Positions 26,798 through 37,618 of a stretch of 51,869 nt of DNA are shown here, in pieces. Under the pieces are notes generated by a model. It had not been told where the DNA came from and did not search any database. It worked only from the letters and a program-made list of their open reading frames with translations. The stretch comes from Pseudomonadales bacterium (GTDB lineage: Bacteria; Pseudomonadota; Gammaproteobacteria; Pseudomonadales; Azotimanducaceae), in assembly GCA_028281005.1 (NCBI GenBank), contig JANQKS010000004.1:1-51869 (forward strand), in the 5' to 3' direction. Numbering within the stretch: the stretch's first letter is position 1; each line of letters opens with the position of its first letter. The position numbers and the translations under genes are program-made.

Positions 26798-28081
26798 TCA
26801 GCGAAAGCGCACTTCAAAGTTGAGTGCGTCCTCGCCAGGGTCTTGAATCTCCAGGGACACGTGCACCGGAGTGCGCGGCGGCATCAACCGGGCATCGGCC
26901 ATCTCGCCCTGTAAGTACTCTTCAGGTTTAAAACGCCGACCCGCCACCAACTGCCCGCGGATGGTGGTGGCCATCAGTTCGATGAGCGGGAAAGGCTGAG
27001 CAAACTCTGCGTTGTTGACCATTAACACATCCACGATGCGTGCGTCGCTGCGCTCCGGATGCACGCGGATGACCGACTTCCTCGAGACGATCTGCGTAAT
27101 GTCACGCATCGGCGGCAGCTCACACCCAGCCACCGCGCAGATGTTCTCGTAAATCGGTCGGAAACGTTCGTCACCGACCCAACTGCCATATTGAAACCAC
27201 AGGACCTGGGCGGGTAAACCGATGAGCGCGAGCACTATCAAAGCCACCGTAAACCAGGAACGTTTGGCCTCCGGCGCCTCAATTTCATCCAGCTCCGGAA
27301 TCTCAGGATCGGGCACATTAAATATGGGCGTGGTGGCTGCTGCTGGCGTGGTGGCTGCTGCTGGCGTGGAGGCTTGGGCGGCGTCAGCTACGGCATCTTG
27401 CGCAGGGTGATCAACATCGAGTGCGGTTAGCTCAACGACCTCGCCTATGTCGTCGGCTTGAGCAAGCGCTGCTGTGCTGATCGGTGCTTGCCCTGCAGTT
27501 AAATCTGCGGCACGTTCGGGTTCCGGCACACCATCAAGACCCAGCGACTCGGCCATCACTAATTCATCGTCGCCCGCCGGACCTGCTTCTGGATTATCCT
27601 CTTTGCTTCCCTGTTGGGATGCGTTTGTCGCAGACAACGAGGCCGGAGGTGAAGAAACCACGGGAGCACCGGCCGCTGGGTTGGTTGATTGTTCCTCATC
27701 TTCTTGGGCGGAGCGCAACTCCTTCAAAAATTCTGCCTCCAGCGCCAGAAGTTCATCCGGCATATCAGGGTCGTGCTGCTCAGCGGGCCCCGGTGTCTCT
27801 GACCCCTTGAGCGGCAATCCCGCGCTTGGCGCCGCTTGCTGCGAACCAGCTTCAGGGATGGGGGTGACATCCAACTCTTCCAACAGTTGGTCTACATCCT
27901 CTTCTTCCGTCTCGAACGCTTCACCATCCAGGGTGAGATAGGCGGTTCCGTCAAACACGGCCAAACACGCGCCACAACGCACGCGGCCTTGCGCCACCTG
28001 CAATTGCGCTTCAGTCACGCGGAAACGCGTTTCACAGTTTGGGCACTGTGTGACTAGGGGTTCAAGATTGTCTTCCGACAT
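26798..28081 (-). CDS. Zinc-ribbon (MJ0042) and DUF3426 membrane protein
   Basis: A 427-residue protein with an N-terminal zinc ribbon (C13, C16, C36, C39 in CPNCETRF and RCGACLAVF), a long acidic, Ala/Pro-rich disordered linker (about residues 60-265), one membrane helix (about residues 272-292, FTVALIVLALIGLPAQVLWF) and a C-terminal DUF3426 beta domain (residues 295-427). It matches the conserved hypothetical found between prmA and dusB in Pseudomonas. Function is unknown. The zinc ribbon would be cytoplasmic and the DUF3426 domain periplasmic. The linker contains an in-frame 18-bp duplication. Confidence 0.85.
   Translation of the reverse strand: MSEDNLEPLVTQCPNCETRFRVTEAQLQVAQGRVRCGACLAVFDGTAYLTLDGEAFETEEEDVDQLLEELDVTPIPEAGSQQAAPSAGLPLKGSETPGPAEQHDPDMPDELLALEAEFLKELRSAQEDEEQSTNPAAGAPVVSSPPASLSATNASQQGSKEDNPEAGPAGDDELVMAESLGLDGVPEPERAADLTAGQAPISTAALAQADDIGEVVELTALDVDHPAQDAVADAAQASTPAAATTPAAATTPIFNVPDPEIPELDEIEAPEAKRSWFTVALIVLALIGLPAQVLWFQYGSWVGDERFRPIYENICAVAGCELPPMRDITQIVSRKSVIRVHPERSDARIVDVLMVNNAEFAQPFPLIELMATTIRGQLVAGRRFKPEEYLQGEMADARLMPPRTPVHVSLEIQDPGEDALNFEVRFR
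27331..27366. repeat. 18-bp in-frame tandem duplication in the DUF3426 linker
   Basis: TGGTGGCTGCTGCTGGCG occurs twice in a row (27331-27348 and 27349-27366), encoding a repeated six-residue Ala/Thr/Pro unit in the disordered linker. Perfect copies indicate recent slippage or relaxed constraint. Confidence 0.85.
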
Positions 28082-28101
28082 GGCTCGCTTGCTCTAATCC
28101 T

Positions 28102-29001
28102 TTAGGCAGACAACCGTGTGCCGGTGAGACACGCCCAACCGGCTTCCGTCTCCGGTACCCCAAAGTGAACACCGGCATAACTCGACATGACCTCATCCGC
28201 CTGTTCAACCAGAACGCCGGACAGCACCAGCGCGCCTCCTGGCACTAGCGCCGCTTCAAACTCGGTGGCCAACAGCTGCAGCGGGCCGGCCAGGATGTTT
28301 GCAACAATGACGTCACAGCCGCGTTGTCGCTCACGCCTTTGCCATTGGCCAACGGACATCACTTCAATTGCCTCCGTCAAGCCATTGTAGGCGGCGTTTT
28401 CGCGGGTCGCCATGATTGCTTGCTCATCGTGGTCCACGGCCACCACCCGCGCGCCAAGCAAAGCCGCGGCAATGGCTAAAATGCCGGAACCGCAGCCATA
28501 GTCGACCACACGTTGGCCGGTTTGCACATGCTGCGCTAACCAAGACAAACACATGCGGGTGGTCGGATGCGCGCCGGATCCAAACGCAAGGCCAGGCTCA
28601 AGCCGCAGCTGTAGCAGAGCGTCATCATGGACCGAGCCCTTTTTCTCATCTGCCTGTTTGGGTAACACCCACAGCCGCCCGGCGAACACTTCGTTTACGG
28701 CGTGGTTTTGCGCCGCATGTTGCCAGTCTTTAGCGGCGACAAATTCAATCTGCAAATCCTCGTGGATAAGTTCGTACGCCGCTAAGGCGCTGCGCACCAC
28801 AGACATGTCGGTGCTCAATTCAAACAAGGCTTGCACACGCACGCTCGACCACAACGGGGTCTCCCCCGGCGCGGGTTCCAACACGGGCTCATCCGCATCA
28901 CTCACCAAGCTCAACGACACCGCGCCGCTTGCCAACAAAGCCTCCTCAACCCTCGGCAGGGTGGCCGGAGTTGCGCGCAGCTCCAATTGCAGCCAGCTCA
29001 C
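28102..29001 (-). CDS. prmA: Ribosomal protein L11 methyltransferase (PrmA)
   Basis: A 299-residue class I methyltransferase that trimethylates L11. It has the PrmA N-terminal substrate domain (MSWLQLELRATPATLPRVEEAL) and the SAM motif VVDYGCGSGILAIAAALLGA near residue 165, with VIVANILAGPL as the NxxxxP-type motif. Length is normal. The GTG start overlaps the accB TGA by 4 bp, so it is translationally coupled to accB. Confidence 0.95.
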   Translation of the reverse strand: MSWLQLELRATPATLPRVEEALLASGAVSLSLVSDADEPVLEPAPGETPLWSSVRVQALFELSTDMSVVRSALAAYELIHEDLQIEFVAAKDWQHAAQNHAVNEVFAGRLWVLPKQADEKKGSVHDDALLQLRLEPGLAFGSGAHPTTRMCLSWLAQHVQTGQRVVDYGCGSGILAIAAALLGARVVAVDHDEQAIMATRENAAYNGLTEAIEVMSVGQWQRRERQRGCDVIVANILAGPLQLLATEFEAALVPGGALVLSGVLVEQADEVMSSYAGVHFGVPETEAGWACLTGTRLSA

Positions 29002-29435
29002 GACAGCCTGAAAAGAACCTCGCCGGTGGCTATGGGTTGTGCGTTTTCAACACAGACCGCGGCCACCACGCCACCTTCAATGGCGCGGATTTCGTGCATC
29101 ATTTTCATACTTTCAATGATGCACAACACCTCACCGGCCTGTATGTGTTGGCCGATGTCCACAAACGGCGCCGCCTCTGGATGTGGGGCACGGTAGAAAG
29201 TGCCTGCCATGGGCGCATTCACCGCTACCCCGTTGTCAGTTGCCACTGGGGCAGATGCCGCAGGCTGCACGGCAACAGCAGGCGCGGCAGTAACCACGCT
29301 GGTGGCTTGCGCTGCCGCCCGTTGACCGCGCGGCAACACGATGCGAATGGATTCTTCAGCGCTGGATACTTCCAGCTCTTCTATCGCTGACTCTTCGACC
29401 AGTTCAATCAATTTTTTAACTTTGCGCAGATCCAT
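28998..29435 (-). CDS. accB: Biotin carboxyl carrier protein of acetyl-CoA carboxylase (AccB)
   Basis: A 145-residue BCCP with the N-terminal MDLRKVKKLIELVEESAIEELEV segment, an Ala/Pro/Val-rich linker and a C-terminal biotinyl domain. The biotin-accepting lysine is K111 in IESMKMMHEI; most gammaproteobacteria have EAMKM, so the Ala to Ser change is a small oddity. It carries biotin in malonyl-CoA formation for fatty acid synthesis and needs AccC, which normally follows immediately. Here accC is missing and prmA overlaps the accB stop. It has a good AGGAGAG site. Confidence 0.94.
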   Translation of the reverse strand: MDLRKVKKLIELVEESAIEELEVSSAEESIRIVLPRGQRAAAQATSVVTAAPAVAVQPAASAPVATDNGVAVNAPMAGTFYRAPHPEAAPFVDIGQHIQAGEVLCIIESMKMMHEIRAIEGGVVAAVCVENAQPIATGEVLFRLS

Positions 29436-29462
29436 GTGGTTCTCTCCTGCTTCTGTTCGGCA

Positions 29463-29915
29463 TCAATATTTGGCGACGCGGCCAATTGCGGCTTGCAAGG
29501 CAAATTCGTAACCGGCAGCCCCGAGGCCGGTAATGACGCCAACCGCCACGTCACTTAAATAGGAGGTCTGGCGAAACGCTTCCCGCGCGTGCACATTCGA
29601 TAAGTGCACTTCGATGAAGGGTATGGATACCCCTAGAAAAGCATCCCGCAGCGCGATGCTGGTGTGGGTAAAAGCACCCGGGTTTATGATGATGAAATCG
29701 ACGCCGTTCTGTTTACCCTGATGGATGGCCTCGATCAGCTTATGTTCGGCGTTACTTTGCAGCGTATCCACCACAACCCCTTCGGGTGCGGCCGCACGGA
29801 TACGGGCATTGATGTCGTCCAGCGTGTCGTAGCCGTAGACTTCTGGTTCACGCGACCCCAACAAGTTCAGGTTTGGGCCATGCAGAACGAGGATGCGGGC
29901 GGTATTTTCAGCCAT
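29463..29915 (-). CDS. aroQ: Type II 3-dehydroquinate dehydratase (AroQ)
   Basis: A 150-residue shikimate-pathway enzyme. Motifs are [23 protein letters not shown] (catalytic Tyr), [18 protein letters not shown] and [16 protein letters not shown] (catalytic His). It is upstream of accB by 27 bp, as in Pseudomonas. The start follows an AAGGGA site. Confidence 0.96.
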   Translation of the reverse strand: MAENTARILVLHGPNLNLLGSREPEVYGYDTLDDINARIRAAAPEGVVVDTLQSNAEHKLIEAIHQGKQNGVDFIIINPGAFTHTSIALRDAFLGVSIPFIEVHLSNVHAREAFRQTSYLSDVAVGVITGLGAAGYEFALQAAIGRVAKY

Positions 29916-30009
29916 GGGGTTCCCTTAGTTGCGGTAGCTCACGAAGATGCGGCGCTATGTTGCGCCTTTTTGCGCAAGATGCAAGCGGTTTCTGGGGTTT
30001 AGGCGTATT

Positions 30010-31974
30010 TTAGCGGGATATAGCTGCTATTTCGCCGACGTTACTGCTATTACCAAGACCCTGATCAGCGCCTAGAGAAGCTAGAACGGCCCCCAAATGG
30101 GCCGCCAGAGTGTCTGCGTTGACCTCGCCTTGAATACGAACTTCTTCTATTTCGCTACCATCGTCGGCGAAAAAGACCAGGCTAGGTGGGCCAAACAAAC
30201 CGTAGTGGTTGAGCAGTTCGCGGTCGATCTCGTCATTTGCCGTCACATCCGCTCGCAGCAGAGTAAATTGGTTTAAACGCGCTGCGACCGAGGCTTCGGG
30301 AAAAACATTACGCTCCATGGCTTTGCAAGAGATGCACCAATCTGCATAAAGATCCAAGATCACCGGCCGAGGACTGCTGCCGATCTGCTGTTGGACATCC
30401 TGTAGGCTTTTAACGGCAACCCATTGCGGTTCGCTGCTCACCACCGCACCACCGCCGTGCCCACCACCGCCGGTACTGAGTTTGGCCAACGGCTTGAGCG
30501 GGTCATTAGCGCCGCTGGCCGCACCTATGAGCAACAGCACACCCCACAGAAAGCCCATGGTGCCGGCTGCTTTACCGAACTGCGCAAGGCCTTGTTTGGG
30601 TGAAAAATCCAACACGCCAAGGTAGACGCCACTGCCCATGAGCAGGGCCGCCCACAGCGCCAAGGTGAGTGCCGGTGGAATCACACGTTCGAGCAACCAT
30701 ACCGCCACCGCCAACAACAGCACGCCAAACACCGCTTTGACGCCGTTCATCCAAGCGCCCGCGCGGGGTAGCCAATGGCCACCGCTGCCGCCCACAATAA
30801 GGAGCGGCACACCCATGCCAAGACCAAGTGCGAGCAGCGCAGTGCCGCCCAAAACAGCGTCGTTGGTGGTGGATATATAAATGAGTGCACCCGCCAGCGG
30901 TGCCGACACACAGGGTGACACCACCAGGCTCGACAACGAACCCATAAACATTACGCTGGCGTGTTTACCGCCTTGTTGCTTCTGGCCAAGACTGTTGAGT
31001 TTGTCCTGTAACGCCTGGGGCAACTGCAACTCATAAAATCCAAACATGGACAGCGACAACAGCACAAAGACCACGGCAAAAAACACCAGCACCGGCGGCG
31101 ACTGTAACGCCGCTTGAAGATTGAGCTCAGCACCGAATAGGCCAACCAAGGTACCCACGGCCGCATAGGTGGCCGCCATTCCCAGCACGTACGCCAACGA
31201 CAGCGTGAACGCTTTGCTTTTGGAGATGTTCTCCCCTTCGCCCACGATGATGCTGGATAGGATCGGCACCATGGGTAATACACACGGGGTAAACGCCAAA
31301 CCGATACCCGCCAGGAAAAATAGCGCCAGGGCGTAGACCAGGCTTTCGTTCGCCAAAATACCGGCCAACAGTTGTTCTTCGGTGTCCGCCACGGAGCTGG
31401 CGGCACTGCCGCCAGAGGTGCTAGAGGAGATGGAGGAATTTTGCGCAGCACCAGTGCCCGCAGCAGCGGCCAGCGGCAGCTCCGCTGAAATGAGCCGCAC
31501 GCCGTCATAAGCAAACCACTTGGTTTCCGGCGGATAACACAAGCCGGCGTCGGCACAGCCTTGGAACGTCACACCAATTTGGGTATTTACCCCGGGTTTA
31601 GATTGCAGTGGCACCACCGCTTCGGCGCTGTGGTAATACACTTCAACCTCACCAAAAAACTCATCCACCTTTTCTTTACCGGCGGGAATTTGCGCTTCGC
31701 CCAAGGTGAGCTGCTCGGGATGTTTGGTGGCAAAAGCAAATTGGTGCCGATATAGGTAGTAACCATCGGGCATGTCCCAACGCACATTCAGCGCGCCGTC
31801 ATCCGCCAAGGTGGCGCTGAGAACAAACGCCTCATCCACTTTGAGGAACTCATCCTCCTGGGAAAGCCAGTCATCGCCGTTACTGAATTCAAATTCCGAG
31901 GCGTGTAATGCCGGTGCGCACAGCACACCAAGGATAAGCAACAAGCGCCATACGGTTGTTATGGATAGAGCCAC
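30010..31974 (-). CDS. dsbD: Thiol:disulfide interchange protein DsbD
   Basis: A 654-residue inner-membrane reductase carrying electrons from cytoplasmic thioredoxin to periplasmic DsbC/CcmG-type partners. It has a signal peptide (ALHASEFEF), a periplasmic alpha domain with the cysteine pair in TFQGCADAGLCYPPE, eight or so membrane segments with the two redox cysteines in FTPCVLPMVPIL and VVSPCVSAPLAG, and a C-terminal thioredoxin-like domain with the WCxxC-type site DWCISCKAME. The start is GTG 31974 with GAGGGA upstream. It heads the dsbD-aroQ-accB block; a 94-bp spacer precedes aroQ. Confidence 0.95.
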   Translation of the reverse strand: MALSITTVWRLLLILGVLCAPALHASEFEFSNGDDWLSQEDEFLKVDEAFVLSATLADDGALNVRWDMPDGYYLYRHQFAFATKHPEQLTLGEAQIPAGKEKVDEFFGEVEVYYHSAEAVVPLQSKPGVNTQIGVTFQGCADAGLCYPPETKWFAYDGVRLISAELPLAAAAGTGAAQNSSISSSTSGGSAASSVADTEEQLLAGILANESLVYALALFFLAGIGLAFTPCVLPMVPILSSIIVGEGENISKSKAFTLSLAYVLGMAATYAAVGTLVGLFGAELNLQAALQSPPVLVFFAVVFVLLSLSMFGFYELQLPQALQDKLNSLGQKQQGGKHASVMFMGSLSSLVVSPCVSAPLAGALIYISTTNDAVLGGTALLALGLGMGVPLLIVGGSGGHWLPRAGAWMNGVKAVFGVLLLAVAVWLLERVIPPALTLALWAALLMGSGVYLGVLDFSPKQGLAQFGKAAGTMGFLWGVLLLIGAASGANDPLKPLAKLSTGGGGHGGGAVVSSEPQWVAVKSLQDVQQQIGSSPRPVILDLYADWCISCKAMERNVFPEASVAARLNQFTLLRADVTANDEIDRELLNHYGLFGPPSLVFFADDGSEIEEVRIQGEVNADTLAAHLGAVLASLGADQGLGNSSNVGEIAAISR

Positions 31975-32014
31975 CGGTTCCCTCTAGCTGGTTTGTCTGG
32001 TTGTTTATCAATGC

Positions 32015-32040
32015 GGGGTCACCTTACGACCCCTTATTTT
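32015..32040 (+). other. Hairpin with T-rich tail in the dsbD/lipoprotein divergent spacer
   Basis: GGGGTC (32015-32020) pairs with GACCCC (32028-32033) and is followed by TTATTTT. The shape is that of an intrinsic terminator on the plus strand, but no plus-strand gene lies upstream. It could therefore act on a leader transcript of the lipoprotein gene or block stray transcription. A TACAAT -10-like box follows at 32054-32059. Confidence 0.4.
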
Positions 32041-32060
32041 CGGCTAAGTTCGCTACAATA

Positions 32061-32096
32061 CCGCGTGGGCCTTAGCCGCGTGGGCCTTAAGCCCAC
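32061..32096. repeat. 15-bp tandem repeat with hairpin before the lipoprotein gene
   Basis: CCGCGTGGGCCTTAG (32061-32075) is followed directly by CCGCGTGGGCCTTAA (32076-32090). The second copy also forms GTGGGC-CTTAA-GCCCAC (32080-32096), a 6-bp stem. If transcription starts after the TACAAT box, this structure is at the 5' end of the mRNA. Confidence 0.7.
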
Positions 32097-32134
32097 CAAA
32101 CGGTTCTTTTTATCACCAATTGTCCGGGTTAGAT

Positions 32135-32860
32135 GTGATTTCCCGCAATCCAACCATTATAAATCTGAAACGGTTGTTATTCTGGTCAATTATATTGCCC
32201 ACTTGTCTGGTCCTGACGGCGTGTGAGAGCACCCAGCCGCAACCAGAGCCGGCGCCCGCGCAAGACGCCTCTGAACCGGCCGCACCAGAGATTGACCCCA
32301 TCGTTCTGCGTGACTTGCTGGAGCAGGCAGACGCAGCGTTGGCCCGCGACCACCTCACCTATCCGGTGGAGGGCAGCGCTTATGCCATCTACGCCTACAT
32401 CTTGGATGTGCAGCCGGGTCAGGAAGATGCCATGCGTGGTTTGGAACACATCGTCGAACAGTATATCGCGCTGGCCATGGGAGCCCTAGAGCACCACCGT
32501 TATGCCAGCGCGCGTTCCATGTTGTCACGCGCGCGCATCATCAATCCGACGCATCCATCGATAGAACCAACTGAACAGCAAATACGACTACTCTCACAAG
32601 CACAACGTGATGTTCTTAAATTGACCCAGGATCAACTCACCTACCCGGATAAGGCCACCCTGCACTCCCTGCAGACGTTGGCGCAAGTACCTGCCAACAG
32701 CAGCTGCCGTTTTACCATTTCCGCTAAAAACGATGTCCAGGGGCGCTGGATTTATCAACGTCTGGCGCAAGCGGAAGGTGGTGAACCAAACGCACGGATT
32801 CGTGCTCAAATACGCATCCGGTTACCCGCCACTGTGGAGCGACTGTGTTTTCCTACATGA
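32135..32860 (+). CDS. Putative lipoprotein with TPR-like helical body
   Basis: About 241 residues with a lipobox: a hydrophobic signal segment ends in CLVLTAC, so the mature protein is lipid-anchored and, lacking Asp at +2 (it is Glu), likely goes to the outer membrane. A Pro/Ala/Glu-rich linker follows, then alpha-helical pairs (LEQADAALARDHLTYP, YIALAMGALEHHRYASARSML, LSRARIINPTHPSIEPTEQQI) resembling tetratricopeptide units. The start is uncertain: GTG 32135 or TTG 32120. The ATGA junction couples it to the copper chaperone gene downstream. Specific function is unknown. Confidence 0.65.
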   Translation: MISRNPTIINLKRLLFWSIILPTCLVLTACESTQPQPEPAPAQDASEPAAPEIDPIVLRDLLEQADAALARDHLTYPVEGSAYAIYAYILDVQPGQEDAMRGLEHIVEQYIALAMGALEHHRYASARSMLSRARIINPTHPSIEPTEQQIRLLSQAQRDVLKLTQDQLTYPDKATLHSLQTLAQVPANSSCRFTISAKNDVQGRWIYQRLAQAEGGEPNARIRAQIRIRLPATVERLCFPT

Positions 32861-33288
32861 CTAGAAAAACTGTTTGTTTACTTTCTCTCGCGTGTTTTGC
32901 GCTGTTAGGTTTGCTCAGCGCATGTTCCGCACCCAAAGAGGTCGAAATTAGCGAGGCCAAGGTGCGCGCCCTGCTACCTGGCCGCGACACCACTGCCGGT
33001 TACTTTGAGCTGCGCAACCACACCGCCGCCACCCTTACTCTGGTCGGCGCAACCTCGCCGGCGGCGCGCGCTATCGAGATGCACCGCACCTACATCAAAG
33101 ACGACCGCGTCGGCATGCAACGCATCCCCGAAGTGACGATTGCGCCAGGGGAGAGCGTTGCATTCGAACGGGGTGGTTTGCATCTGATGATATTTGGCGT
33201 CAACGAATTCCCAGAGCCGTTCCCCATCACCCTGCGCTTCGCCGACGACAGGCAAGTGGAAGCGGCATTTAGTAAGCTGGCCAATTAA
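32857..33288 (+). CDS. PCu(A)C-family copper chaperone lipoprotein
   Basis: A 143-residue periplasmic protein with lipobox LLSAC. The PCu(A)C copper motif is visible: IEMHRT, then a Met about ten residues later (VGMQRIPEV), and further on LHLMIFGV, giving the H-M...M...H-M ligand set. Such proteins deliver Cu(I) to the CuA or CuB centre of cytochrome oxidases. It starts at ATG 32857, overlapping the upstream stop by 4 bp. The upstream TPR-like lipoprotein may be its partner by this coupling. Confidence 0.87.
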   Translation: MTRKTVCLLSLACFALLGLLSACSAPKEVEISEAKVRALLPGRDTTAGYFELRNHTAATLTLVGATSPAARAIEMHRTYIKDDRVGMQRIPEVTIAPGESVAFERGGLHLMIFGVNEFPEPFPITLRFADDRQVEAAFSKLAN

Positions 33289-33302
33289 GGTGGCCAAACG
33301 CT

Positions 33303-33372
33303 CAAAACGATAGGCGCAAAACGATAGCCGGAAGGCGATAGGCTCAAAGCTATAACAAGCTATAGGCTATAG
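33303..33372. repeat. 14-bp imperfect tandem repeats before the DUF2333 gene
   Basis: Consecutive units are CAAAACGATAGGCG (33303), CAAAACGATAGCCG (33317), GAAGGCGATAGGCT (33331) and then a decayed CAAAGCTATAACAAGCTATAGGC stretch split here for reading (33345 on) rich in CTATAG. It ends just before the GAAGGAA ribosome-binding site of the next gene. Confidence 0.75.
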
Positions 33373-33385
33373 AAGGAAACACACG

Positions 33386-34435
33386 GTGGGTTGGAAATTT
33401 TGGCAGCAAACAGAACCGGTTTACATGGATGACGGCATGAGCAATACAACATCAAAAATAGCACGCATAGCCGGTGGCTTGATCGCGGCTTACCTCGTTG
33501 TCTGTGTGGTCCTTGCCTGGTGGTGGGACTATGAACCAGATCAGTTTGCGGTGCGTGAAAACGCCGCCATGATGGCGCAGTCCTCCAACGACACCTTGGT
33601 GACCGGCTACATCACCACCGCCACCCTGGTGACTCTGGGTGAAACGTTGCTGGAAAAGCGCGGCGGTTACCTATCCAACGACGTCATGCCCCCGGGGATT
33701 TGGATGGACAACGTACCCAACTGGGAGTTTGGGGTACTAACGTTAGTGCGCGACACCGCCCGGGTGTATCGCAATGATCTGTCACGCTCGCAAAGCCAAT
33801 CCGTGGAAGACAAAGACCTGAGCGAAGCTGAAGGCAAATTCTTTTTCGACAACAGCTCGTGGATGTTGCCGCAGACCGAAGACGAGTACCGCGACGGCAT
33901 AGAACTGATCCGCTCCTACCTGCACCGGTTGGCGGATACCGGGCAAACCGACGCACAGTTTTATGCCCGTGCCGACAACCTACAACAGTGGCTGGCAGCG
34001 GTGGAAACGCGCCTCGGCAGCCAATCGCAACGCCTGTCCGCCAGCGTTGGCAAACGCCAGTTAAACATCGACTTAGCCGGCGATAGCGCCGCCCAACAAG
34101 CAACCGCGGCACCCAAAGATCAGATGGTGAAAACACCCTGGTTGGAAATTGACGATGTGTTTTACGAAACCCGCGGTTTTACCTGGGCATTACTCCATCT
34201 GCTGCGCGCCATCGAGCAAGATTTTGGTGACGTGCTGGACGATAAAAACGCCAGAGTTTCGTTACAGCAAATCATCCGTGAGCTGGAGCCGACCCAGGAC
34301 ACGTTGTGGTCTCCCATGGTGCTAAACGGTGACGGCCTCGGTTTGTTGGCCAATCACTCTCTGGTGATGGCGTCTTACATTGCCCGCGCCAATGCAGCCA
34401 TTATCGACCTGCGCGCGTTGCTGGCCCAAGGCTAG
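33386..34435 (+). CDS. DUF2333-family inner-membrane protein
   Basis: A 349-residue protein with one N-terminal membrane helix (residues 28-47, IAGGLIAAYLVVCVVLAWWW) and a periplasmic helical domain with conserved blocks such as YLSNDVMPPGIWMDNVPNWEFG and TPWLEIDDVFYETRGFTWALLH. This pattern fits the DUF2333 family, common in gammaproteobacteria and without a known function. The GTG start at 33386 follows GAAGGAA. Confidence 0.8.
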   Translation: MGWKFWQQTEPVYMDDGMSNTTSKIARIAGGLIAAYLVVCVVLAWWWDYEPDQFAVRENAAMMAQSSNDTLVTGYITTATLVTLGETLLEKRGGYLSNDVMPPGIWMDNVPNWEFGVLTLVRDTARVYRNDLSRSQSQSVEDKDLSEAEGKFFFDNSSWMLPQTEDEYRDGIELIRSYLHRLADTGQTDAQFYARADNLQQWLAAVETRLGSQSQRLSASVGKRQLNIDLAGDSAAQQATAAPKDQMVKTPWLEIDDVFYETRGFTWALLHLLRAIEQDFGDVLDDKNARVSLQQIIRELEPTQDTLWSPMVLNGDGLGLLANHSLVMASYIARANAAIIDLRALLAQG

Positions 34436-34612
34436 CCGCCCGGCAAAGCTTAAAGAACCACCACAACTCAAAAGCCCGTTGACGGTGGCGCAAACCGCTG
34501 ACGCTGGTATGATACGCGCCGATTTAGGGTTGGGAGTGGTTGTGTGCTGCGGCGCCCGTCCGCTTTTCCCGGGTTTTAGCTTTTTTAATCGAATAATAAG
34601 TTGGGGATTCTT

Positions 34613-36640
<2,028 letters not shown>

Positions 36641-36663
36641 GCGCTAAGACTGACACTGGTTGG

Positions 36664-36693
36664 AAAAACGGCGGGATCCCCCGCCGTTTTTTT
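36664..36693 (+). terminator. Rho-independent terminator of hppA
   Basis: AAAAACGGCGGG (36664-36675), loop ATCC, then CCCGCCG followed by seven T residues: a perfect GC-rich stem with a full T-run, 24 bp after the hppA stop codon. Confidence 0.93.
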
Positions 36694-36774
36694 GCGCAGA
36701 CCCCCACCTTTCTTTTAGTAACGCCGTCTTCTGCGGCGGGCTAAGCAAGGATAAATGCCGCCTAACGGCTGCGA

Positions 36775-37527
36775 TTACGCGGCTCCGATACCCCAGCGAA
36801 TGCCGCGCCGTAAGAGCTCATAGTAAACGGGTGAATTCCAAGACCCGCGCACCACTGGGGTGATGTCGATCAGGGGTTTCATGTCGTGTTTGCCGCTGCA
36901 ATGACCAAGAGACAGATAAAGCACCTCACCGTCACCACAGGGATGCAGATACATTTGCGGATGATTGTCCCGGTCAGTGCCGTATTCTGATTGTACATAT
37001 CCTGTAGAGGGCACGTTATAGGAAGCTTCTAACAACACCGTTTGCTCCCCCAATGGCTCGCAGTAGTAGGGCTCTTCATCTTCCACCTCAAAGTCGCTGA
37101 TGCCTTGGGTGAGTGGATGTAAGACATCAGTCACCCGCACCAGAAAGCTCTGGTTAGGCGGGTGCGCGACGAAGCGACTACCCAGCAAGCGCATGAAGTC
37201 AGGTGCTAGATCCGGTGTATCCACCTTACCGCCGTCCACAAACTCCAGCAGCGCATTGGTCGCATGCAAAGCAAACCAACGCCCACCGTTTTGCAGAAAC
37301 TCTGCCAATCCTGCTTGCTCCGCTGCACTCGGGCACAGGTCACAGGTGTAGGTGATCAGCAATCTAGACTGCTTGATGGCATCGACATCACTGAACGTTT
37401 CCGCCACCCGGGTGTTGATGTCTTCATGCTCGGCGAGCAGTTTCAACAACTCCAGGCGCGCGAAGTTCGTGTCGTGGAATCTGGCATTGCAAACGAGGTA
37501 AACGTCTATATTTTGATCATTGTCCAT
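36775..37527 (-). CDS. ThuA-like domain protein
   Basis: A 250-residue protein of the ThuA family, a class I glutamine-amidotransferase-like fold. Recognisable blocks are YLVCNARFHDTNFARLELL, FLQNGGRWFALHATNALLEF, RLLGSRFVAHPPNQ, DVLHPLTQGISDFEVEDE and a C-terminal FELLRRGI-like region. ThuA-like proteins are linked to sugar or carbohydrate-derivative use, but the catalytic activity is not well defined. It is divergent from the Rieske oxygenase gene with a shared 91-bp spacer, so joint regulation is likely. Confidence 0.8.
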   Translation of the reverse strand: MDNDQNIDVYLVCNARFHDTNFARLELLKLLAEHEDINTRVAETFSDVDAIKQSRLLITYTCDLCPSAAEQAGLAEFLQNGGRWFALHATNALLEFVDGGKVDTPDLAPDFMRLLGSRFVAHPPNQSFLVRVTDVLHPLTQGISDFEVEDEEPYYCEPLGEQTVLLEASYNVPSTGYVQSEYGTDRDNHPQMYLHPCGDGEVLYLSLGHCSGKHDMKPLIDITPVVRGSWNSPVYYELLRRGIRWGIGAA

Positions 37528-37618
37528 GGGCTGGCAAGTACCTCCCCAAATTTTCCCTCAACAAAAAGGTTTGCGCTCCATCGAGGCGAGTATATGCTTT
37601 TTTTAGGAGGGGTTGATC

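Noticed and set aside
34483-34512. TTGACG and TATGAT before hppA as a complete sigma-70 promoter
   Set aside because: The spacing between the two boxes is about 23 bp, too long for a standard promoter; only the -10 box is kept as a hint.
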